DNA of 41,632 bases from positions 9,251,204 to 9,292,835 of the forward strand of contig NZ_JTHL01000001.1 in assembly GCF_000818195.1 (NCBI RefSeq). The letters are read 5' to 3'. Positions 17,451-25,322 of the stretch are shown one piece after another. The position numbers were made by a program, and so were the translations under genes. The notes below the pieces were generated by a model. The model ran no database searches and was not told the DNA's origin. It saw nothing but the letters and a program-made list of their open reading frames with translations. Each line of letters begins with the position of its first letter. Positions within the stretch are counted from its first letter, which is position 1. The DNA comes from Streptomyces sp. 150FB. GTDB lineage: Bacteria; Actinomycetota; Actinomycetes; Streptomycetales; Streptomycetaceae.

Positions 17451-17489
17451 CATGTGCTGGTACGGCCAAGGCCGGCCACATGGTCTGCC

Positions 17490-17529
17490 GACCGCCTGAC
17501 CGCCTGACCGCCTGACCGCCCGACCGCCT
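17490..17529. repeat. five tandem copies of an 8-bp unit
   Basis: The unit GACCGCCT occurs five times head to tail; the fourth copy ends in C instead of T. It lies in non-coding DNA after the protease terminator. Such short arrays change copy number by slippage. Confidence 0.85.
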
Positions 17530-17694
17530 GGCCGCGCTGAGACGGCTGCCCGCATCGTGACGGCTGCCCGGGCGCCGCGCGCCCCGCGTCTGGCCGTCCG
17601 TGCCTCAACTCGACTGGATCCTGGGCGACTTACCGCACCCGTACCGACCTGCGCGGATCATGCATTTGACAGGTACATCCCCACCGCATCCGCA
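17530..17694. other. intergenic, upstream of the CocE-like gene
   Basis: Together with 17400-17489 this completes about 450 gene-free bases. Apart from the terminator, tandem repeat and promoter listed separately, I see nothing. A second TTGACA lies at about 17666 without a good -10. Confidence 0.4.
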
Positions 17695-17723
17695 TTGACG
17701 CGATGAAACGATAATCGTAAGCT
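17695..17723 (+). promoter_or_regulatory. promoter of the CocE-like hydrolase, motif in spacer
   Basis: TTGACG (17695-17700), a 17-base spacer and TAAGCT (17718-17723) form a good vegetative promoter. The spacer holds GATGAAACGAT (17702-17712), a near match to a motif repeated near the pectin genes. Confidence 0.6.
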
Positions 17724-17847
17724 CCCCTCGCCGTCAGCTCCGACCGTGCCCGCGCGGCGCTCCCTGTCGCTTCGTGTGGGCAGGTCAGGGCCGCCGCCCG
17801 ACCGATATCACCTGCACGACTCCGTCCCACAACTCTGGGAGACGCAT

Positions 17848-19704
17848 GTGAAAAGACGTCGCACGGTCACTTGGGCCGCCTCCGTGCTGGTCACTACCCT
17901 CGCGTTGGCCGGTACGCTCGCCGGCCCCGCCGCCTCGGCCCAGGACCGGACGGCGGGAGGCACCACCGCCACCGCCACCGAACCCGTCACTCACGCGGAG
18001 AACGACCGCGTCCCCGAGGGCTCGGTCTGGACCGAACACTACTTGCCGTCCTCGGACCACTCGGGCACCGAACTGCACGCTGATGTCCTGCTGCCCGAAG
18101 GCATCGCGAAGAACAAGCGGGTACCCGTCATCCTGTCGGTGGGCCCCTACTTCGGGCACTCCGGCCAGACCGACGCCGAGGGCTGGACCCACACCGGCCC
18201 CTCTTCCCGCTTCCAGGACTTCATCGAGGGCACCGACCTGTTCGACGAGGGTTACGCCTTCGTCATGGTGGATCTGCGCGGCTTCGGCGGCTCCACCGGC
18301 TGCCTCGACTGGGGTGGCCCCGGCGAGCAGGCCGACGTCAAGGCGGCGATCAACTGGGCGGCGAAACAGCCGTGGTCCACCGGTGCGGTCGGTATGTACG
18401 GGAAGTCCTACGACGCCGTGACCGGTCTTATCGGCAACGACTTCGACCAGCCCTCTCTCAAGGCCGTCGTCGCGCAGGAACCACTGTGGGACATGTATCC
18501 CTACATCTACTCGGGCGGTGTGGCCCGCCCGAATGTGACCGGCACCGCCGACGCCTACAACTCCATAGCCACACTCGGCCAGATGGCCGACGACAACCCC
18601 CGCTACCTGGCCAACTCCCGTTGGGAGGAGACCCACCCCGAGTGCCTCACGGAGAACTCGGCCGGCTACCGGATAGCAGACAAGCGGGACAAGCACTGGA
18701 CCTCTCGCGACCTGGCGAAGATGGCCAAGGGCACCGACACCCCGCTGTTCGTCACCCAGGGCTTCGTCGAGAACAACACCAAGCCCGAGGAGATGCAGGA
18801 ATACCTGGACCATCACAAGGGACCCGAGCGCGGCTGGCTCGGCCAGTGGGACCACGTGCGCGGCGGCGACCACGTCAGCGACGGACGCCTGGCCATGGGG
18901 CGCGAGGGCTGGTACGACGAGACGCTGTCGTTCTACGACCAGTACCTCAAGGGCATCAAGCCGACGGCCCGTTACCCGGCCTACTCGGTCGAGGACTCCA
19001 CCGGCGCCTGGCGCGCCCAGAACACCTGGCCGGCCGTGGAGCGCTCCGCCACCGTCGCGCTCGGCAGCGGCTCCTACCTGGACGATGGCGGCGCCTCCGC
19101 CAACGCGGGCCTGGCCCCCTCCGCCCCGGTGACGGAACAGCCCTCCGGCAACTGGGACATGGAGAACGCACCCACCATCGAGCCCGCTGCCCCGAAGGGC
19201 CTCGCCGAAGGACAGGCGAGGCGCCAGAACGCCGGTGAGACCACTTCCAGTTTCTTCGTGTGGTCCAAGCCGGTGAAGGAGGCGGTACGGATCACCGGCA
19301 CCCCCCGCCTCTCGCTGGCCGCCAAGGGCGAGGGCAATGTCATGCTCAAGCTGTACGACGTCGCTCCGGACGGCACCGCCGCCATGTTCGACGAGCAGGT
19401 CTCCCTGCTGGACTCGGGCAAGTTGACCGTCGACCTCAAGGCGACCGACTGGACCATGGCTGCCGGGCATGTGCTGGCGGTGGAAATCGGCTCGATCCAG
19501 ACCGGTTCCTGGCGCGACACACCCTCCGGACAGACCATCAAGGTCCACGACGCGCGACTCGAACTGGCCCTGGACGACCCGTCCGACGACCATGCCACCG
19601 GGGGCGCCCGCTCACCGTTCCTGGACACCTACCTGCGCCAGTACACGGTGGACCTGCCGGCCGGCCCGGCGTCCTTCACGATGCCCTCCACCGGACGACA
19701 CTGA
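17848..19704 (+). CDS. secreted CocE/NonD (S15) family hydrolase
   Basis: A 618-residue secreted alpha/beta hydrolase of the X-Pro dipeptidyl-peptidase/cocaine-esterase family. A signal peptide covers about 1-30 (KRRR start, ending ASAQD). The nucleophile is Ser186 in MYGKSYDAV, where most members read GxSYxG. The acid position in the family pattern G..D.N.K reads GFVENNTK, so it appears to be Glu307 instead of Asp. The histidine is probably His335 in GQWDHVRGG. The C-terminal jelly-roll domain (about 410-610) has the usual TGTPRLSL and LALDDP-like strands. The GTG at 17848 has GGGAG 6-7 nt upstream. Peptidase or esterase activity cannot be told apart from sequence. It is a single gene with its own promoter and terminator. 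Confidence 0.88.
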   Translation: MKRRRTVTWAASVLVTTLALAGTLAGPAASAQDRTAGGTTATATEPVTHAENDRVPEGSVWTEHYLPSSDHSGTELHADVLLPEGIAKNKRVPVILSVGPYFGHSGQTDAEGWTHTGPSSRFQDFIEGTDLFDEGYAFVMVDLRGFGGSTGCLDWGGPGEQADVKAAINWAAKQPWSTGAVGMYGKSYDAVTGLIGNDFDQPSLKAVVAQEPLWDMYPYIYSGGVARPNVTGTADAYNSIATLGQMADDNPRYLANSRWEETHPECLTENSAGYRIADKRDKHWTSRDLAKMAKGTDTPLFVTQGFVENNTKPEEMQEYLDHHKGPERGWLGQWDHVRGGDHVSDGRLAMGREGWYDETLSFYDQYLKGIKPTARYPAYSVEDSTGAWRAQNTWPAVERSATVALGSGSYLDDGGASANAGLAPSAPVTEQPSGNWDMENAPTIEPAAPKGLAEGQARRQNAGETTSSFFVWSKPVKEAVRITGTPRLSLAAKGEGNVMLKLYDVAPDGTAAMFDEQVSLLDSGKLTVDLKATDWTMAAGHVLAVEIGSIQTGSWRDTPSGQTIKVHDARLELALDDPSDDHATGGARSPFLDTYLRQYTVDLPAGPASFTMPSTGRH

Positions 19705-19709
19705 TCACC

Positions 19710-19762
19710 GGCCGGGGCCGGCGGCTTCCCGGGCTTGGCCCGCGAAGCCGCCGGCCCCGGCC
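19710..19762. terminator. strong bidirectional terminator
   Basis: A perfect 19-bp stem (19710-19728 with 19744-19762, GGCCGGGGCCGGCGGCTTC and its complement) with a 15-base loop lies between two convergent genes, 6 bases after the hydrolase stop and 100 bases from the end of the leftward lyase. Confidence 0.85.
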
Positions 19763-19862
19763 CGCCGCATCGTCGGCTGGTCCGCCGCCACCACCAAACA
19801 CACCGAACTCGTTCAGGCCGCGTATGGGTCACCGCCCCGGCCTCACCCGGGGCGGACAGCGG

Positions 19863-22283
19863 TCATCGGGCCCGGCGGCTCCTGGCCGATCCGCGGATCC
19901 GTCCTCCGTTGGCGAAGAATCCCAGCTCGATCACATCGAAGTTCGGCAGGGACCCGTGGCCGGCGATTCGAAGGGTTGCCGTGGCAGACGCGCCCGGTGA
20001 GATCGAGGCGGCGACCGGGACAGGGAAGCTGTTGGGGTCGGCACCGTCGACCAGCGGACGCTTGTCCGCCGTCCGCCTGCCGTCCGACCAGTGGACCGCG
20101 TCGAGCCGTACGTCGTTGGCGGGTCCCGAACCTTTGTTGGTGATCTCGATCTGCCAGGTACTCGTGCCGTGGGAGGACCCAAGACTCGTCACCCGGCCGC
20201 TGAGCCGGGCAGGCTTGGCCGGGCCGGCCCCGTCGACTTCCAGCAGGAGCGTGTCCCAGCCGAATCCCGAGGACGACGGTTCCACAGCGTCGGGCGTGAC
20301 GGCGCCACCGTTCGTGAAGGAGATGGTGTTGTCGCCAACGGTCAGGAGCGAGGCGGGAAACGTCAGCAGGGCCTGCCGCGGATAGCCGCTGCGGTCGGCC
20401 TGACGGCCGATCGTCGAGTCGTTGTGGTTCGGCAGTGAACCGACGATGCCGGCGGACGTCCCGTTGACGCTGACCGTGGGGGGCGTTCCCTGCTGCATGG
20501 ACGAGGACACGGTCAGGAAGGCGGTGCCGTCCAGTAGCCGGTCGAGCGGAAAGTGCACGGTCCACGTGCCGGGGTTCGGGTGGGCGTAGTACCAGGACTC
20601 CGGCTCCCAGTCCCGCCCGATCGTGAAGGACAGGTCACCCGGTATCAGCGTGGGCTTCCAGTAGTCCCGGGGACTCGGCCGGGCGGGCGACTTGCTGGCG
20701 AGTGCGTACTCGCCGCCGGTTCGGTCGGCCCGGCCGATCTGCCAGAGAAACGTGGAGCGTTGGACCGGTGACCACAGGAGCGTGCCCAGGTTGTGCCGAC
20801 TGCCGCGTACGTCGATGCCGGTCAGCTTGTACTGATCGGTGACCGAGCCGTCCGCCGAGAAGACGTAGAGCGTGTACGTCCCCGGGTCGGTGGTGCCGGG
20901 TCGCCAGGCGGGCGGGACGCCCGGGATGCTGAAGGAGCCGTCCTCGTCGGTCCGTACGAAGTACGCGGCCTCGTGGATGCTGTAGACGTCCTCCACGTCC
21001 TGGGTGCTGAGCAGTGCCCACAGCCCGGCGCCTGGACGGCCGTCGGAGATGCGGACCTTGCCGCTGACGGTTGTGCGCTCGGCGGGCCGCGGGTAAAGGG
21101 AGTCGCTGACCCAGGAGGATCCGGCCCGGTTCTCCTCGATCTCCTGTTGGGCGATCCGGGCGGCATCTGCGATCAGCGCGTCCGGGTCCCGCGGGTCGCC
21201 GACCGTCACGTAGCTGAACCACGGGCCGTACAGCCGGCGGTAGCCGATCGGCAGCGCGTACCCGGGAAGCCCGTAGTGGTTGGGCGAGAAGTAGTTGAGG
21301 ATGAGCGCGTCCTGATGGATGGCCAGGTCCTGGCGCTGCGGACCCACACCGTAGAACCCCGACAGCGTCTGGTCCGACACACCACCGAGCGGGGTGAACC
21401 ACGTACCGAAGCCGTTGCCGTAGTGCCCGAACATCGGGCTTTCGAAGTGGTACAGGCTCCAGTCGTACTTCGTGTAGACATCGCCGGCCTTCGTACCGCC
21501 GGCATTGCTCTCCGGCGACGGCAGGTCCGGGTTGTTGACTCCGTCGACCAGCCAGGTCTCGTCCGCGAGGTTCTTCTGCGTGGCCAGGTACGCGTAGGTG
21601 GGCTGCTGGCCCTTGCCGCGCTCCCAGTTGAAGCTGTGGTCGAGGATGCCGCGGTCCCAGCGTGTGTTCATCCGGACCTCGCTGATCGAGGTGGCCGCGC
21701 TGGCGCTGAGGATGTCGTAGCCGTACAGCCCGCGTTTGCCCGATCTCATGATCAAGTGGTGCTCGTGCTGCAGCGGAGTGCTGGTGACGTCGACGAACGC
21801 GACCTCGACCAGCCCGTGTTCCACCCGCAAGACCCTGACCTGGGTGCAGACGAGCCGGGTCTTGCCGCCCCCGGCGTCCACGTAGAACGAATGCTGGCGG
21901 TCCGGATCGCGAGGGTCGACGCCGTTGAGCTTGTGCCCGAGTTCCGTTCCGTCCACGATCACGGAGGTCGCCGTGATCGAGACGTCGGTCCAGCCGGTGA
22001 CCACGCCTCCGGCGGCGTCGTCACGGCCGAAGGCGTAGCGCACCAGGCCGTTGTCCAGTACGAGTTCGTCGACCTCAGTCGGGAAGGCGTACGTGCCGAC
22101 GCGTGCCGGCCGACCGTTGATCAGCACCTGGACCGCGGCGCCACTCTGGCTGCTGCCACGTGCCGCGTCCGTCGTGGATGTCGCGGAGGCGGAGCCTTCG
22201 CTGCTCCAGACGGTCGCTGCCGCGCCCGCGCCGATGAGACCGAGCGTCGAGCGACGGCTCAATTCACTTCGCTGCCAGGACAT
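19863..22283 (-). CDS. secreted PL4-type rhamnogalacturonan lyase, copy A
   Basis: An 806-residue secreted polysaccharide lyase related to rhamnogalacturonan I endolyases (PL4), which cut the GalA-Rha backbone of pectin by beta-elimination. A twin-arginine signal (SRRSTLGLI at 9-17, then a hydrophobic core) implies export of a folded protein. The N-terminal beta-sandwich carries family-like blocks HEHHLIMRSGKRGLYGYD, NWERGKGQQPTY and PLGGVSDQTLSGFYGVGP. A fibronectin-III-like module (starting VSGKVRISDGRPGAGLWALL) and a carbohydrate-binding-like sandwich (from LSFTIGRDWEPESWYYAHPN) follow, then an extra C-terminal beta-domain. The ATG at 22283 has GGGGAG upstream. It is clearly paralogous over its length to the gene at 25323. 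Exact polymer specificity is inferred. Confidence 0.85.
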   Translation of the reverse strand: MSWQRSELSRRSTLGLIGAGAAATVWSSEGSASATSTTDAARGSSQSGAAVQVLINGRPARVGTYAFPTEVDELVLDNGLVRYAFGRDDAAGGVVTGWTDVSITATSVIVDGTELGHKLNGVDPRDPDRQHSFYVDAGGGKTRLVCTQVRVLRVEHGLVEVAFVDVTSTPLQHEHHLIMRSGKRGLYGYDILSASAATSISEVRMNTRWDRGILDHSFNWERGKGQQPTYAYLATQKNLADETWLVDGVNNPDLPSPESNAGGTKAGDVYTKYDWSLYHFESPMFGHYGNGFGTWFTPLGGVSDQTLSGFYGVGPQRQDLAIHQDALILNYFSPNHYGLPGYALPIGYRRLYGPWFSYVTVGDPRDPDALIADAARIAQQEIEENRAGSSWVSDSLYPRPAERTTVSGKVRISDGRPGAGLWALLSTQDVEDVYSIHEAAYFVRTDEDGSFSIPGVPPAWRPGTTDPGTYTLYVFSADGSVTDQYKLTGIDVRGSRHNLGTLLWSPVQRSTFLWQIGRADRTGGEYALASKSPARPSPRDYWKPTLIPGDLSFTIGRDWEPESWYYAHPNPGTWTVHFPLDRLLDGTAFLTVSSSMQQGTPPTVSVNGTSAGIVGSLPNHNDSTIGRQADRSGYPRQALLTFPASLLTVGDNTISFTNGGAVTPDAVEPSSSGFGWDTLLLEVDGAGPAKPARLSGRVTSLGSSHGTSTWQIEITNKGSGPANDVRLDAVHWSDGRRTADKRPLVDGADPNSFPVPVAASISPGASATATLRIAGHGSLPNFDVIELGFFANGGRIRGSARSRRAR

Positions 22284-22383
22284 CAAGGCTCCCCATGCTG
22301 GAAGGCGGTGGAAGGGTAAAGCGATTGCGCGAGGGGGCATGCGGACGCGAGCAGAGCGCTCCCACCCACCGGCGCCGCAACCG

Positions 22384-22394
22384 ATTGAAACGTA
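22384..22394 (-). promoter_or_regulatory. shared motif, site 1
   Basis: Reads TACGTTTCAAT on the minus strand, 8 of 11 matches to ATCGTTTCAAC, about 100 bases upstream of lyase A. It overlaps a possible -10 element. Confidence 0.35.
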
Positions 22395-22672
22395 GCAAGC
22401 GCTGTCTACGACCAAGCTAGCGAGTGACTGTCCGGATGAGAAGAGGCGTGCTGATTTCAAGAGGCCCGGCCGCACCCCGACCCCGGCCGACCGGCGGCCC
22501 GGGCTGTGCCGCCGGCCCGGGACAGACGTGTGTCGAGCAGCGAAAGTGCAGCTCAGCGAGGTGGTGCGTGGTTCGTGCGGGCGACCGTGCGGATGGGATC
22601 GCGATGCGATACCTGGCCCGTCCTTCTCGCGTCCACCGGACGGCGCGGCAGGATCACCGGACGGGAGAAAAA

Positions 22673-22683
22673 GTTGAAACGAT
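22673..22683 (-). promoter_or_regulatory. shared motif, site 2
   Basis: Reads ATCGTTTCAAC on the minus strand, identical over 11 bases to the site at 23920 near the cycloisomerase promoter. Confidence 0.4.
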
Positions 22684-22702
22684 GGTAATCGGGGGGCGGC
22701 GC

Positions 22703-23539
22703 TCAGGCTTCCGCCCCTCCCGGGGTCGTCGCGGGAAAGGCGCCGCCGACCGTCTCGCCCCGTGGGTCGACCGCGAACGCGGCCGGGTCCAGGTCCGGCG
22801 CGAAAGTCTCGGCGTCGTCGAGCGGCCGGTACCCGAGCGCGTCCCCTCCCGAGGTCGACCACCAGCGGCGCGTGTTGGCGGATACGCCCCACACGGGACG
22901 GCAGCCCGCGACCGGCGCCCGTAGCGAGGCTTCGACGAGGCGGCAGAAGTCGGCGGGCGACAGCCAGGTCGACAGCATCCGCGGCGACGTCGGCCGCTCG
23001 AAACAGGAACCGATCCGCAGGAGCACGACCTCTGTCCCGTATTGGTCGGCGTGGAACGTGCCGAGCGCTTCCATGGCGGCCTTCGTCACCCCGTAGAGCG
23101 AATCGGGTCGGCAGTCGACGTCGTCCGGGAGAGGTTCGCCGGTCGTACGGCGCCGGAATCCGACGGCGTGGTTACTGCTGGCGATCAGGACCCGCCGGAC
23201 CCCGGCGTGGGCGGCGGCGTCGAGCAGGTTGCTCGTGCCGCCCACGTTGACCGGTATCAACCGGTCTCGCGTCGCGGCGGCGTTGTTGGACACGCCGCCC
23301 AGATGCAGTATGGCGTCGACGCCACGACACGCGGCCGCGGTCTGCTCGCGATCGGTGACGTCCAACCGCTGCCAAGTGACCCCCGCCGGGGGCGTCTCGG
23401 GGAACTCGGGGTGCGGGTCGGCCGGCACCGTCAGATCGGTGAGCCGCAGCCGCCAGCCTTCCGGTGGACGACGCGTCAGGAACCGGCCGAGCATGCCGGC
23501 GGCTCCGGTGACCAGCAACGTGGGAGGTGTGGGCTTCAT
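22703..23539 (-). CDS. udh: uronate dehydrogenase (NAD-dependent, SDR superfamily)
   Basis: A 278-residue extended SDR resembling uronate dehydrogenases, which oxidise galacturonate or glucuronate at C1 to the aldaro-lactone with NAD. The cofactor loop is VTGAAGMLG (10-18). The catalytic residues are Ser121/Ser122 in IASSNHAVGF, Tyr149 and Lys153 in LYGVTK. The blocks PVNVGGTSNLLDAA and GSCFERPTSPRMLSTWLSPAD are characteristic of this family. The ATG at 23539 has GAGG upstream. It is divergent from the predicted cycloisomerase at 24019; together they would make the first two steps of the oxidative galacturonate pathway after pectin breakdown. A general sugar epimerase is the alternative, but the listed blocks argue for uronate dehydrogenase. 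Confidence 0.85.
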   Translation of the reverse strand: MKPTPPTLLVTGAAGMLGRFLTRRPPEGWRLRLTDLTVPADPHPEFPETPPAGVTWQRLDVTDREQTAAACRGVDAILHLGGVSNNAAATRDRLIPVNVGGTSNLLDAAAHAGVRRVLIASSNHAVGFRRRTTGEPLPDDVDCRPDSLYGVTKAAMEALGTFHADQYGTEVVLLRIGSCFERPTSPRMLSTWLSPADFCRLVEASLRAPVAGCRPVWGVSANTRRWWSTSGGDALGYRPLDDAETFAPDLDPAAFAVDPRGETVGGAFPATTPGGAEA

Positions 23540-23937
23540 CGTGGCCTCATGTCTGTGGGCTGGGCAATACCGGTCCGAGGGGATTCGCGTCCTGCCGCCG
23601 CGAGTGCGGGGCCGGCCATTTGGGACAGGATGCTGCCTCTGTCCGTGGCCGGCTGTCCATGTATCGATTCAATCGAGCGGGGGTGTCGGTCCTGATCTCC
23701 GGCTCGCCCGACCTCCGGGAGCGTCGTCGTATACGGTGTCCCGCCGTGGCGGTTCCGTCGGCGCGGGATCGATGGCCGAGAGGCGCGTACGTCAAGAAGT
23801 TGCGGTGTCAGAAGGCTTCCTGACGGTTGTTTGTCGCCGCACCTCGTCGGACCTTCCGGTTGTCGGCTGCGTGCGGATCGCGGAGAGAGGGCCTGGCGCC
23901 CGGTTCTTCGCAGCCCTAAATCGTTTCAACAAGTCCC
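23540..23937. other. divergent intergenic region, udh / cycloisomerase
   Basis: No gene seen. It must hold the leftward udh promoter, which I could not define; shared motif site 3 lies at its right end. Confidence 0.45.
23920..23930 (+). promoter_or_regulatory. shared motif, site 3
   Basis: ATCGTTTCAAC ends 7 bases before the -35 element of the cycloisomerase promoter. Its position between the divergent udh and cycloisomerase genes suits an operator acting on both. Confidence 0.45.
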
Positions 23938-23966
23938 TTGACGCCGCACAACGGACGCCGTAGCGT
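23938..23966 (+). promoter_or_regulatory. promoter of the cycloisomerase gene
   Basis: TTGACG (23938-23943), a 17-base spacer and TAGCGT (23961-23966) lie about 50 bases before the start codon. Confidence 0.6.
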
Positions 23967-24018
23967 CCCAGCGCATCTAGCGTGATGAACAGAGTTCACA
24001 TGGATGGAATGAGACACC

Positions 24019-25194
24019 ATGCTGTCCGAAATCGCTTGGGCCACCATCGTGGATGTGTCCGCCCAGACTTTCCGTACCACCACGAAGCTGGTGCACGATG
24101 CGGACGGGCACGCGCACCCCGGAAGTGAACGGACCGTCACGCACGCTCTCCTCACCATTGTGGACAGTGACGGACATCGGGGTCGCGTTCTGGTCGACGA
24201 GGCGCATGTCGGCGAGGCGCGGCTGCAGAAGACGATCCGGCCGGTGCTGCTCGGCCAGGACCCGCTCAACCGGGCCCGGTTGTGGCACGAGTTGGCCCGG
24301 CGGCAGCGCGGGAGCGCGGGAACACTCAACGACAGGACGCTCGCGGCCGTCGAGCAGGCATTGTGGGATCTGGCCGGCCACAGGCTGGGACTGCCGGTGT
24401 GGAAGCTGCTCGGAGGTATGCGCGACAAGGTACCGGCCTACGGGAGCACGATGTGCGGCGATGAGATCCCGGGCGGCTTGTCCAGTCCGGAGGACTACGC
24501 CGCCTTCGCCGAGCGGCTCGTCGCGGACGGGTACCACGCCATCAAGCTGCACACCTGGATGCCGCCGGTGTCCTTCGCGCCCAGTGTGGCCATGGACATC
24601 CGCGCCTGTTCCGCCGTCCGGGAAGCGGTCGGACCGGACGTCCCGCTGATGCTCGACGCGAATCACTGGTACAGCAGATCCGAGGCGCTCGAACTCGGCC
24701 GCGCGCTCGACAGGCTGAACTTCTACTGGTTTGAGGAGCCGATGGAGGAGCATTCCACCCAGTCCTACCGGTGGTTGGCCGAACAGCTCGACACCCTCGT
24801 CATAGGGCCCGAGAGCGTCGAGGGCCGGATGCACGCCCGTGCGGAATGGATCGCCGCCAACGCCTGCGACATCCTCCGGGTCGGCGTGCACACCGCCGGC
24901 GGTATCGGCCCGGCGCTCAAGACCGTCCATCTCGCCGAGGCATTCGGCATGGACTGCGAGATGCACGGCGGCGGCGCCGGCACGCTGGCAGTACTGAGCG
25001 CGGTCGCCAACAGCCGCTGGTACGAACGTGGGTTGCTGCACCCTGCCTATGACTTCGACGAGGTACCTCCACATCTGAACCGGGCGACCGCACCCATCGA
25101 CGCCGAGGGCTATGTCCACCTCGGCACCGATCCGGGGCTCGGGGAGAGCCTGAACCTCGAGTACATCGAGGCCGAGACAGTCCGGTCATGGTGA
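24019..25194 (+). CDS. enolase-superfamily enzyme, probable galactarolactone cycloisomerase
   Basis: A 391-residue member of the mandelate racemase/muconate lactonizing group of the enolase superfamily. Metal ligands and catalytic residues are visible: Lys176 and His178 in IKLHTW, Asp213 in MLDANHWY, Glu239/Glu240 in FEEP, Glu265 in GPESVEGR, Asp284 in ACDILRVG and His316 in EMHGGG. The pairing with a divergent uronate dehydrogenase and pectin lyases fits galactarolactone cycloisomerase, which opens the aldaro-lactone to a 3-deoxy-2-keto-hexarate. An aldarate or other sugar-acid dehydratase is the main alternative; the sequence alone cannot decide. The ATG at 24019 follows a good promoter, though the ribosome site is weak (GGAATGAGACACC). 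Confidence 0.8.
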   Translation: MLSEIAWATIVDVSAQTFRTTTKLVHDADGHAHPGSERTVTHALLTIVDSDGHRGRVLVDEAHVGEARLQKTIRPVLLGQDPLNRARLWHELARRQRGSAGTLNDRTLAAVEQALWDLAGHRLGLPVWKLLGGMRDKVPAYGSTMCGDEIPGGLSSPEDYAAFAERLVADGYHAIKLHTWMPPVSFAPSVAMDIRACSAVREAVGPDVPLMLDANHWYSRSEALELGRALDRLNFYWFEEPMEEHSTQSYRWLAEQLDTLVIGPESVEGRMHARAEWIAANACDILRVGVHTAGGIGPALKTVHLAEAFGMDCEMHGGGAGTLAVLSAVANSRWYERGLLHPAYDFDEVPPHLNRATAPIDAEGYVHLGTDPGLGESLNLEYIEAETVRSW

Positions 25195-25322
25195 CCGGTC
25201 CCCGCTGACGCGGAGCCCCCGCCCCGATTCCTCCGTCTGCTTTCGGCGGCTCTTCCCGCCTCCCGGGCCACGCCCACCACGCGTACCCCGCCCGCGCCTT
25301 TACGTGATTGAAGGAGACCTCC

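Larger units (their letters stand above)
22284..22702. other. intergenic upstream of lyase A
   Basis: No gene seen. It holds two copies of the shared motif, listed separately: one at 22384-22394 overlapping a possible minus-strand -10 (TACGTT), and one at 22673-22683 close to the end of the uronate dehydrogenase gene. Confidence 0.5.

Noticed and set aside
17490..17529. CRISPR-like array
   Set aside because: Units are 8 bp with no spacers; a plain tandem repeat.
16200..17555. Leftward open frame of 451 codons opposite the subtilase
   Set aside because: Low-complexity, no recognisable domain; covered by the well-supported protease gene.
17785..19593. Leftward open frame of 602 codons opposite the CocE-like hydrolase
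   Set aside because: Gly/Val/Arg-rich mirror of the real gene, with no ribosome site or domain.
20793..22319. Rightward open frame of 508 codons opposite lyase A
   Set aside because: Antisense shadow; the minus-strand lyase has a Tat signal, ribosome site and a full-length paralogue.
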